A stretch of 64,000 nt of DNA, taken from assembly GCA_040755835.1 (NCBI GenBank), contig JBFMAB010000100.1:62001-126000 (forward strand), given 5' to 3'. Below are positions 25,695 to 32,713 of this stretch, in pieces; positions within the stretch are counted from its first letter, which is position 1, and the number at the start of each line of letters is the position of its first letter. The stretch comes from JADLDB01 sp040755835. Its GTDB lineage: Bacteria > Myxococcota > Myxococcia > Myxococcales > Myxococcaceae. The notes under the pieces were generated by a model. It was not told the origin of the DNA. It searched no databases and saw only the letters and a program-made list of their open reading frames with translations. The position numbers and the translations under genes were made by a program.

Positions 25695-27940
25695 AGCGCC
25701 TTCCCTTCGCCGCCGCGCTGGCCGTCACCCTCACCGTGGGGTGCTCGCAGACGACGGGCGCCAACAGCGCGAAGCTGTTCGGCTCGCAGGACGTGGTGCT
25801 GGTCGACCAACTCGAGACCATCGACGGCGGCGTCTTCTTCGCGCGCCGCGACGTGCTGCCGGACGGCGGCGTCCTCACGGTCGGGGTGCCGAACCAGTTC
25901 CTCTTCGTCACCTCGGTCGACACCAACGAGCTGCGCGTGATGCAGCTGTACCGGCCCACCGCGCTGGGCCGGCAGTTCGTGCCCGCGCCGAACCCCGTCG
26001 AGACGCTGTCGATCCCCGTGCTCTCCCGCCCGTCGATGTTGGCGGTCGACGAAGGCCTGCACGCGTCGGGGCGCCGCGTCACCGGCAGCTACGTGTACGC
26101 GGCGCGGCCGGGCAGCTCGCTCATTTCCATCGTCGGCGCGGACCCCTCGGAGCTGCGCGCGGTGACGCCGGACCCGATCCCCACGCCGGGGCCCGTCACC
26201 GCGATGGCGGCGTGGCTGGGCGCCGGCCTCACCACCTTCCCCGAGAAGACGACGCTGTACGTCGCGACCTACGACGGCCGGCGGGGCGGGGTGTTCCGCA
26301 TCGAGCTGCCGGCGCGGCCGAACGCGCTGCGCGAGGCGATCGCCAACGCCACGCCCACCAGCCCCGCGGTCCGCGCGGAGACGCTGTTCGACGTCGACGC
26401 GGAGGCGGTGATGGCGCTGCAGGTGATGCCGCCGCTCCCGGGACGCACCGTCGACGGACAGCCCTTCTGCGACACCGGCGAGTGCCTGGCGATCGCCACC
26501 CGCCGCGGCGCCGGCGCCGACGGCCGGAACCTGCTCATCGATCCGCGGACGCTGCGCGCGGTGCCGCTCGACTTCGGCGGCCCGGTGCGAGACTACGCGA
26601 CCACCGGCACGGGCATTCGCCTCTTCGGCGTGCTGGACGAGGAGAAGTGCGGCGGCCCGTCTTGCGGCGGCGTGCTGGCGGTGGACACGCTGACGGCGAC
26701 GGGCGCTGACGGCTTCCCCCGCGCCCGCGACTTCTCGGGCGAGATCATGCAGCCCATCTCCACCGGCGACTCGCTGCCGATGGGCCTCGCGCTCGCGCAG
26801 GGCGCGCAGCTCCGTCAGACGATCGAGATCTACGACGGCGGCGTGCGCGAGCTCGGCCTCGCGATCCAGGAATATGCGCTGCTCGGCGTGGTGTCGTCGT
26901 CGAACGGCCAGTTCCAGTTCTTCGACGGGCTCGCGGCGACGCCCATCGACTACGACGCGCGCCGCGCCAGCGTGGCCTCGGCGACGCTCCAGGCGCCGGG
27001 CGTCGGAGAGGACGGCGGGCTCAGCTACGTCCTGCCCGACGGCGGCTTCAACGGCTATCGGGCCAGGGGCACGGTGATCGAGGTGATCGCCGAAGGCGGC
27101 ACCGGGAACGAGCCGTGGCGCGTCTTTGACGTGGGCAACCCTGACGGCGGGACGAGCGCGGATGGCGGCGGGCTGTTCCGCGTCGACGTGTCCGACGGCT
27201 ACCTCAACTCGCAGAACCTCGTGGTCATCTACGAAGGGCAGCTCCCCGGCCTCGTCGGTGTGGCCACCACGAAGGCCGACGGGACGACTCTGAAGGTGCC
27301 GGGCGGCTACGAGGCCCGCGCCGCGGTCGGCGATCGCGTCATCTTCCAGGTCGATCCCCACGCCGACGGCGGGTTGCTCGAGGACGGCGGCGTTCCGCCG
27401 GTGTTCGAGTGCGGCTCTGCGACGGTCGCCGCCATCGGCACGGGGACGATCGAGGTGGACCAGGTGCCGGCCGGCTGCGACGAGCGCTTCCGCTTCAGCG
27501 TGCGCGCGAGTGGCGCCCAACCGTACGTGCTGGCCGCAGACCGCGAGGGCTACCTCGGGCGCGCCGCCGTCGGTGAGACGGTAACCTACACCCGGCGCTC
27601 CCTGGTGAAGCCGCAGGGCTGGCAGTCCGCGCGTCCCGCGCTGCGGGTGACGGTCGGCGACACGATCCCCCCCGTCACCGGCGCCTACTGGACGTTCGAG
27701 CTGAATGGTGGGCTACGAGCGTACACGACGACGTTCGATCCCGCGACGTGCTCGGCACCGCAGCTGCCGGGCCGGGTCATCCTGGCCCAGGTGCCCACGC
27801 TCACCGAGAGCCAGGGGCTCACGTATCCGTGGGAGCTGACCGGCGTGCTGCCGTCCGGGAATTCCGTCTTCTTCTTGAGCCTCGCGACGACGGCCGCCGG
27901 ACAGGTCGGCCTGAGTGACGGGCTCACTTGCTATCGGTAG
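25691..27940 (+). CDS. Hypothetical large lipoprotein with DGG motifs
   Basis: A 749-residue lipoprotein (signal to VGC at residue 18) of unknown function. The GTG start overlaps the stop of the previous gene. The N-terminal half contains propeller-like strands (NQFLFVTSVDTNELRVMQLY, SGSYVYAARPGSSLISIVG type). Many short Asp-Gly-Gly stretches (IDGGVFF, LPDGGVL, YDGGVREL, NPDGGTSADGGG, HADGGLLEDGG) recur through the protein; these are frequent in large myxobacterial lipoproteins. The C-terminal 250 residues are beta-rich and Ig-like in feel. Its partner is the upstream propeller lipoprotein. Confidence 0.68.
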   Translation: MKRLPFAAALAVTLTVGCSQTTGANSAKLFGSQDVVLVDQLETIDGGVFFARRDVLPDGGVLTVGVPNQFLFVTSVDTNELRVMQLYRPTALGRQFVPAPNPVETLSIPVLSRPSMLAVDEGLHASGRRVTGSYVYAARPGSSLISIVGADPSELRAVTPDPIPTPGPVTAMAAWLGAGLTTFPEKTTLYVATYDGRRGGVFRIELPARPNALREAIANATPTSPAVRAETLFDVDAEAVMALQVMPPLPGRTVDGQPFCDTGECLAIATRRGAGADGRNLLIDPRTLRAVPLDFGGPVRDYATTGTGIRLFGVLDEEKCGGPSCGGVLAVDTLTATGADGFPRARDFSGEIMQPISTGDSLPMGLALAQGAQLRQTIEIYDGGVRELGLAIQEYALLGVVSSSNGQFQFFDGLAATPIDYDARRASVASATLQAPGVGEDGGLSYVLPDGGFNGYRARGTVIEVIAEGGTGNEPWRVFDVGNPDGGTSADGGGLFRVDVSDGYLNSQNLVVIYEGQLPGLVGVATTKADGTTLKVPGGYEARAAVGDRVIFQVDPHADGGLLEDGGVPPVFECGSATVAAIGTGTIEVDQVPAGCDERFRFSVRASGAQPYVLAADREGYLGRAAVGETVTYTRRSLVKPQGWQSARPALRVTVGDTIPPVTGAYWTFELNGGLRAYTTTFDPATCSAPQLPGRVILAQVPTLTESQGLTYPWELTGVLPSGNSVFFLSLATTAAGQVGLSDGLTCYR

Positions 27941-28009
27941 TTTGGACCGACCCCAAAGCGCTGGTATCCTTGGGCGAGCCGCTTCAGGAAGGGTGACAGA
28001 GCTCCCGAC

Positions 28010-28756
28010 ATGATGGATCCAAGCAGCCGGCCACCGCGCAAAGTCGCCATCGCCGATCACATCTGGCAGGCCTTCGAGGACATGGCCAGCCAGATGGGAT
28101 CGGAGCGCGACGCGCTGATCAACCAGGCGATGTTCATGTTCGCGCGACTCAACGGCTTCCTCGAGGGAGCCGGGGGGGGCGGCGGCGCTGCGCCGCGACC
28201 GGTGAACGGTACGCCGCCGCGCGCCCCGCAACGCCCGGCGCCTGCCGCCGCGCCGCCCGCGCTGCGGCCGGTGCAGCAGCCCGCGGGCTCGCTGGACGAC
28301 GATCCGGTCCGCCGCCAGGTGCAGGAGAAGGTGCTGGAGACGGCCGCCGAGCTCGAGCGCCTCATCAAGGCGAAGAACCAGGGCGGCCTGCAGGCCGATC
28401 ACTCCGCCGAGTCCGCCGACGCGGGCTTCGACAACGAGGTCGACGTCGACATGGGCGGCGCCGAGGCGGGTGGCGCGCCGGCGCTCTACATGATGCTCGA
28501 GGGCGGTGAGCTCGATCGCATCGCGAAGGACCGCTTCGTCATCGGCCGCGGAAAGCACTGCGACTTCGTCATCAACTCGGGCAAGGTGTCCCGCGAGCAC
28601 GCCGTCGTCGTTCGCGACGGCGGCGAGTTCTTCATCGAGGATCTCGGCTCGTCCAACGGCACCTGGTTCAACAAGCAGCGCATCAAGCGCCGCAAGATCG
28701 AGGACGGCGACGAGTACTTCATCTGCAGCGAGAAGGTGAAGTTCGTCTACCGCTGA
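28010..28756 (+). CDS. FHA-domain protein with an N-terminal ribbon-helix-helix-like segment
   Basis: A 248-residue protein. Residues 10-50 (KVAIADHIWQAFEDMASQMG and the helix after it) resemble a ribbon-helix-helix or short helical dimer domain. A Gly/Pro/Ala linker follows, then a coiled segment (KVLETAAELERLIKAK), then an FHA domain at about residues 165-248 with the phosphothreonine-binding marks IGRGKHCD, SREHAVV and SSNGTWFN. GGAAGGG lies upstream of the ATG. It heads the Tad block: prepilin peptidase, secretin, FHA-ATPase and a double-FHA protein follow on the same strand. It may link kinase signalling to the machine. Confidence 0.8.
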   Translation: MMDPSSRPPRKVAIADHIWQAFEDMASQMGSERDALINQAMFMFARLNGFLEGAGGGGGAAPRPVNGTPPRAPQRPAPAAAPPALRPVQQPAGSLDDDPVRRQVQEKVLETAAELERLIKAKNQGGLQADHSAESADAGFDNEVDVDMGGAEAGGAPALYMMLEGGELDRIAKDRFVIGRGKHCDFVINSGKVSREHAVVVRDGGEFFIEDLGSSNGTWFNKQRIKRRKIEDGDEYFICSEKVKFVYR

Positions 28757-28813
28757 GCGGCGCGCGGCGGCGCTTGGCAGCGTGGGCGACGTCTGCTTGA
28801 GTCCGGCAGTCCT

Positions 28814-29329
28814 TTGCCTCTCAAGACCGCCCTCTTCTCGCTGTTGGGCCTCGCGCTGATCGTCTCCGTGGTGACCGACTTGAGGAACCGGCGGATCCCC
28901 GACGTGGTGACGATGCCTGCGGCGATCGCCGCGCTCGTCCTGCGCGCGTGGTTCGAAGGGCTGGGTGGGCTCGAAGGCGGGCTCGTGTCGGGCCTCGTCG
29001 GAGCGGGCGGCGCGCTGGCGCTGTTTGGCGCCTTCGCCGCGCTGGGCAAGGGGCTCGGCTGGGGCGACGTGAAGCTCAGCGTCGCGGTCGGCGCGGCCTT
29101 CGGCTACCCGCTGGTGCTCGGGGCGCTCATGTTCATCACCCTGGCGGGGGCCGCGCAGGCCGTGATCTCTTTGATCTGGCAGGGCGCGGTGTCTGATACC
29201 CTGAAGGCCTGGGCGGCGCGGTTCCGGAAGGACCCGCGGGGCGAGGGGATGAAGCGGCAGATTCCGTACAGTGTGGCGATCGCCCTCGGCAGCTTCTGGG
29301 CGATGTGGTGGGACCGTTCAGCGTTCTAG
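28814..29329 (+). CDS. cpaA: Prepilin peptidase, CpaA/TadV type (A24 family)
   Basis: Membrane aspartic protease that trims the leader of Flp-type pilins. The 171-residue protein has about five hydrophobic helices, the first catalytic aspartate in VVTDLRNRRIPD and the second in the family motif GWGDVKL (GxGD) at about residues 80-86. It lacks the N-terminal methylase domain of PilD, as expected for the CpaA/TadV type. The start is TTG at 28814, where MPLKTALFSLLG begins; no better start is in frame. It sits between the FHA protein and the secretin. The pilin substrate is not in this window. Confidence 0.85.
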   Translation: MPLKTALFSLLGLALIVSVVTDLRNRRIPDVVTMPAAIAALVLRAWFEGLGGLEGGLVSGLVGAGGALALFGAFAALGKGLGWGDVKLSVAVGAAFGYPLVLGALMFITLAGAAQAVISLIWQGAVSDTLKAWAARFRKDPRGEGMKRQIPYSVAIALGSFWAMWWDRSAF

Positions 29330-29352
29330 ACGTTCGAGAGGGGAGCTTTCTG

Positions 29353-30792
29353 ATGCGCTCGGGTCTTGTCCGTGGGGCTTGTCTGGCGGCGATGGTGCTG
29401 GGGGCGACGGCCGTCGCCCAGGAAGGCGGCAACATCGCCCTCGGCGTCGGCACGCAGAAGGTGATCACCGTGCCCGGCATTCAGCGCGTCGCCGTCGGTG
29501 ACGCCGCGGTCGCCGACGTGAAGACGATCGGCAACAACCAGCTGCTCATCATCGGCGCGTCGGAAGGCAAGACGACGCTGCTCATCTGGAAGACGTCGGG
29601 CCAGCGCGTCAGCTACCTCGTGTCCGTGCGCCGCCAGGATCCGAACGAGATCATCAGCGAGATCAAGAAGCTCCTCGGCGAGATCGAAGGCGTCAACGTC
29701 CGCATGGTGGGCGACCGCATCTACCTCGACGGTCAGGCGTACACGCAGGCCGACGCCGATCGCATCGATCAGGTCGTGGGCCTGTACCCGAACGTGAAGA
29801 GCTTCGTGAAGATCGCGCCCAACGCGAAGAAGCTCGTCGCGCAGAACCTGAACGCCGCGTTCCAGAAGGCTGGCCTGAAGAACGTTCAGGCCACGGTGGT
29901 CGGCTCGACGATCTTCCTCGAGGGCTCGGTGGAGTCGCAGCAGGATTTGCAGAAGGCCGAGCTCATCACCAAGGCGATCGGCGAGAAGGTCGAGAACCTG
30001 CTCGTCGTCGGCATCAAGCGGATGATCCTGTCCGAGGTGCAGTTCGTGGAGATCCGGCGCGAGTCGAAGGACCGCTACGGCATCAAGTACCCCACCGACA
30101 TTTCGGGCACCGCGACGGCGACGGTCAACATCACCAAGGAGCTGTTCCCCGGCAACTTCGCGCAGGGCGACCTGGCTTCGGGCGCCCGGGGCACCTCGCA
30201 GTTCGCCTTCGGCTTCCAGAACAACGACGGCTACGGGCGGCTGTTGGCGCAGCCGAAGCTGGTGTGCGCGTCGGGTGAGAAGGCCGAGTTCCTGGCCGGC
30301 GGAGAGATCCCGATCCCCCTCATCACGAACAACCAGTTCGCGGTCGAGTTCAAGCCGTACGGCGTGATCCTGCGGCTGCGGCCCACCGCTGACCGCAACG
30401 GCAACATCCAGACGGAGATCGAGGCCGAGGTGTCCGAGGTCGACCAGTCGGTCGCCGTCTCCACCGGTGGTGGCGCGTCGGTGCCCGGCTTCCGCTCGCG
30501 CAAGGTGAAGACGAACGTCACCGTGCGTCACGGCGAGACGATCGTCCTGTCCGGCGTCTTCGCGCACGACGAGCAGAAGTCGGTGTCGAAGCTTCCCGGC
30601 CTCGGGCACATTCCGATCATCGGCGAGCTCTTCAAGAACCGCGCGTTCGACTCGAACAAGCGCGAGCTCGTCATCTTCGTCACGCCGCGCATCGTGAACC
30701 CGGACTCCGACAAGATCCGCACGATCATCGACGACGTGAAGAGCCGCTATAAGCAGGCCCGCAGCGAGGTCAGCTTCGGCATCTTCGACTGA
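29353..30792 (+). CDS. cpaC: Secretin of a Tad/Cpa system (CpaC/RcpA type)
   Basis: Outer-membrane channel of the Tad machine, 479 residues with a signal peptide (MRSGLVRGACLAAMVLGATAVAQ). The N-terminal part has the pilus-motif N domain typical of CpaC (GTQKVITVPGIQRVAVGDAAVADV) and a BON-like stretch; the secretin core begins near residue 220 and ends with VPGFRSRKVKTNVTVRHGETIVLSG and LPGLGHIPIIGELFK, the most conserved secretin block. No lipobox or pilotin-binding tail is seen. GAGGGGAG precedes the ATG at 29353. The gene follows cpaA by 23 bases. Confidence 0.92.
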   Translation: MRSGLVRGACLAAMVLGATAVAQEGGNIALGVGTQKVITVPGIQRVAVGDAAVADVKTIGNNQLLIIGASEGKTTLLIWKTSGQRVSYLVSVRRQDPNEIISEIKKLLGEIEGVNVRMVGDRIYLDGQAYTQADADRIDQVVGLYPNVKSFVKIAPNAKKLVAQNLNAAFQKAGLKNVQATVVGSTIFLEGSVESQQDLQKAELITKAIGEKVENLLVVGIKRMILSEVQFVEIRRESKDRYGIKYPTDISGTATATVNITKELFPGNFAQGDLASGARGTSQFAFGFQNNDGYGRLLAQPKLVCASGEKAEFLAGGEIPIPLITNNQFAVEFKPYGVILRLRPTADRNGNIQTEIEAEVSEVDQSVAVSTGGGASVPGFRSRKVKTNVTVRHGETIVLSGVFAHDEQKSVSKLPGLGHIPIIGELFKNRAFDSNKRELVIFVTPRIVNPDSDKIRTIIDDVKSRYKQARSEVSFGIFD

Positions 30793-30793
30793 C

Positions 30794-30875
30794 CCCGCCG
30801 CGCTGTGCGCGGCCCCCATGTGCGTCGAAGTACGAGCCCCGCGGCTCGGTCAACTGGACCGACGGCGGGGTTTTC
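30794..30875 (+). terminator. Possible terminator after the secretin gene
   Basis: CCCCGCCG (30794-30801) can pair with CGGCGGGG (30863-30870), followed by TTTTCTC. The enclosed region contains a second hairpin, CGGTC/GACCG, at 30847-30861. The large loop makes it a weak candidate, but it would separate the secretin from the FHA-ATPase gene, which has its own promoter-like element. Confidence 0.35.
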
Positions 30876-30906
30876 TCTTCGCAAACCGGCGGGTTGAGTC
30901 GTCTGC

Positions 30907-30912
30907 TACAGT
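30907..30912 (+). promoter_or_regulatory. TANNNT -10-like element upstream of the FHA-CpaF gene
   Basis: TACAGT ends seven bases before the ATG at 30920; the gap CGGACGC has no useful Shine-Dalgarno. The spacing would put the first transcribed base at the start codon. Confidence 0.35.
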
Positions 30913-30919
30913 CGGACGC

Positions 30920-32710
30920 ATGTTTTTCATCACGATGGCCGAGAAGGGTGGCGAGACGCAGGAGCTGCTCTTCGAGAAGGACGAGGTGACGATCGGCCGA
31001 CTGGCGGGCAACGACATCGTCCTCGCGAAGGGCAACGTCTCCAAGTACCACTCGAAGCTCGTCCTCAAGGACGGGAAGTACATCGTGGTCGATCTCAAGT
31101 CGACCAACGGCACCTTCGTGAACGGCAAGAAGATCGCCGCGCCGCAGGTCGTCAAGCCGACCGACAAGATCTACATCGGCGACTACGTTCTCAACGTCGA
31201 CGCGCCTCCGGAGGACATGCAGCAGGAGGAGTACGCGGACGAGGAGGGCGAAGGCGAAGAGGAGCACGAGGAGGAGGCCGCCGACGAGGGCGAGGAGGAG
31301 GAGGAATACGAGGAGGAGCCGGCCGAGGAGGAGTACGAGGAGGAGGAGGCGCCGCCCGAGGAGGACCGGAAGAACATGCCGGCCTCGCTGCAGAACGCGA
31401 TGCGCCGGCGCGATCGCCACGTCGATCCGCGCGTCGAGGCGTACGCCAACCTGCAGAAGGACATCCACGATCGGTTGATCGAATACCTCGACCTGCGCCG
31501 GCTCGACATGGATCGGCTCGGCGACGAGGAGCTGTGGCGCCGCACCGAGAAGGCGATCCGCGACATCCTCGCGCAGATGGACGCGGACGGGGAGATCCCC
31601 GAGGACGTGGACCAGGAGATGCTGCTGGTCGACGTGCTGAACGAGGCGCTCGGCCTCGGCCCGCTCGAGGCGTTCCTCGCTGACGACGACATCAGCGAGA
31701 TCATGGTGAACCACGCCAACCAGATCTACATCGAGAAGAAGGGCAAGCTGCGGCTGTCCGAGAAGATCTTCTCGTCGAACCAGGCGGTGCTGGGCGTCAT
31801 CGAGCGCATCGTCGCGCCGATCGGCCGCCGCATCGACGAGTCCAGCCCGCTGGTGGACGCGCGCCTGAAGGACGGATCGCGCGTGAACGCGATCATCCCG
31901 CCGCTGGCGCTGAAGGGGCCTTGCATCACGATCCGCAAGTTCAAGCGCGACAAGCTGCAGGTGGCGGATCTCATCAAGTTCAAGTCCATCACGCCGCAGA
32001 TCGCCGAGTTCCTCGAGATGTGCGTGAAGGCGCACAAGAACATCGTGATCTCCGGCGGCACGGGCTCGGGCAAGACGACGCTGCTCAACGTGATCAGCTC
32101 CTTCATCCCCGAGGGCGAACGCATCGTGACGGTGGAGGACGCCGCCGAGCTGCAGATGCACCAGGAGCACTGGGTGCAGCTCGAGTCACGCCCGCCCAAC
32201 CTCGAAGGCAAGGGGGCGATCACCATTCGCGACCTCGTGAAGAACTGCCTGCGCATGAGGCCGGACCGGATCGTCGTCGGCGAATGTCGCTCGGGCGAGG
32301 CGCTCGACATGCTGCAGGCGATGAACACCGGTCACGACGGCTCGCTCACCACGTTGCACGCGAACACGCCGCGCGACGGGCTGGCCCGCCTGGAGACGAT
32401 GGTGATGATGGCGGGCATGGATCTGCCCATCAAGGCGATCCGCGAACAGATCGCGAGCGCCGTGCACATCATCGTCCAGCAGACGCGCTTCAACGACGGC
32501 AGCCGCCGCGTCAGCTACGTCACCGAGGTGTCGGGCATGGAGGTCGACATCGTCACTCTCCAGGACATTTTCTACTTCAAGCAGGAAGGGTTCACCGACG
32601 AGGGCAAGGTGCGCGGGCGCTTCGTCGCCACGGGCTTCGTGCCGCGTTTCTACGACGAGCTCCAGCGCCGGGGCATCCCGGTGAACATGGGCATCTTCCG
32701 CGAGGAGTAA
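30920..32710 (+). CDS. cpaF: FHA-fused CpaF/TadA secretion ATPase
   Basis: Hexameric motor ATPase of the Tad system carrying an extra phosphopeptide-binding domain. In 596 residues: an FHA domain at about 1-90 (TIGRLAGNDIVL, SKYHSKLV, STNGTFVNG), a strongly acidic Glu-rich linker at about 95-150, the CpaF N-terminal helical domain, then the ATPase core with Walker A GGTGSGKTT near 378, the Asp box region TVEDAAELQM, and Walker B RPDRIVVGECR near 447, then the His box region SLTTLHANTP. Ordinary CpaF proteins lack the FHA domain. The next gene starts three bases after its stop. Regulation by threonine phosphorylation is inferred from the FHA domain. Confidence 0.92.
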   Translation: MFFITMAEKGGETQELLFEKDEVTIGRLAGNDIVLAKGNVSKYHSKLVLKDGKYIVVDLKSTNGTFVNGKKIAAPQVVKPTDKIYIGDYVLNVDAPPEDMQQEEYADEEGEGEEEHEEEAADEGEEEEEYEEEPAEEEYEEEEAPPEEDRKNMPASLQNAMRRRDRHVDPRVEAYANLQKDIHDRLIEYLDLRRLDMDRLGDEELWRRTEKAIRDILAQMDADGEIPEDVDQEMLLVDVLNEALGLGPLEAFLADDDISEIMVNHANQIYIEKKGKLRLSEKIFSSNQAVLGVIERIVAPIGRRIDESSPLVDARLKDGSRVNAIIPPLALKGPCITIRKFKRDKLQVADLIKFKSITPQIAEFLEMCVKAHKNIVISGGTGSGKTTLLNVISSFIPEGERIVTVEDAAELQMHQEHWVQLESRPPNLEGKGAITIRDLVKNCLRMRPDRIVVGECRSGEALDMLQAMNTGHDGSLTTLHANTPRDGLARLETMVMMAGMDLPIKAIREQIASAVHIIVQQTRFNDGSRRVSYVTEVSGMEVDIVTLQDIFYFKQEGFTDEGKVRGRFVATGFVPRFYDELQRRGIPVNMGIFREE

Positions 32711-32713
32711 TCG

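Noticed and set aside
30818..30919. A longer start for the FHA-ATPase.
   Set aside because: The extra residues are basic and do not belong to the FHA fold, which starts at the 30920 ATG; the upstream part covers a hairpin and a promoter-like element.
31225..31370. GAGGAG-rich repetitive stretch in the cpaF gene.
   Set aside because: It codes for the acidic linker between the FHA and ATPase domains and stays in frame throughout; not an inserted repeat.
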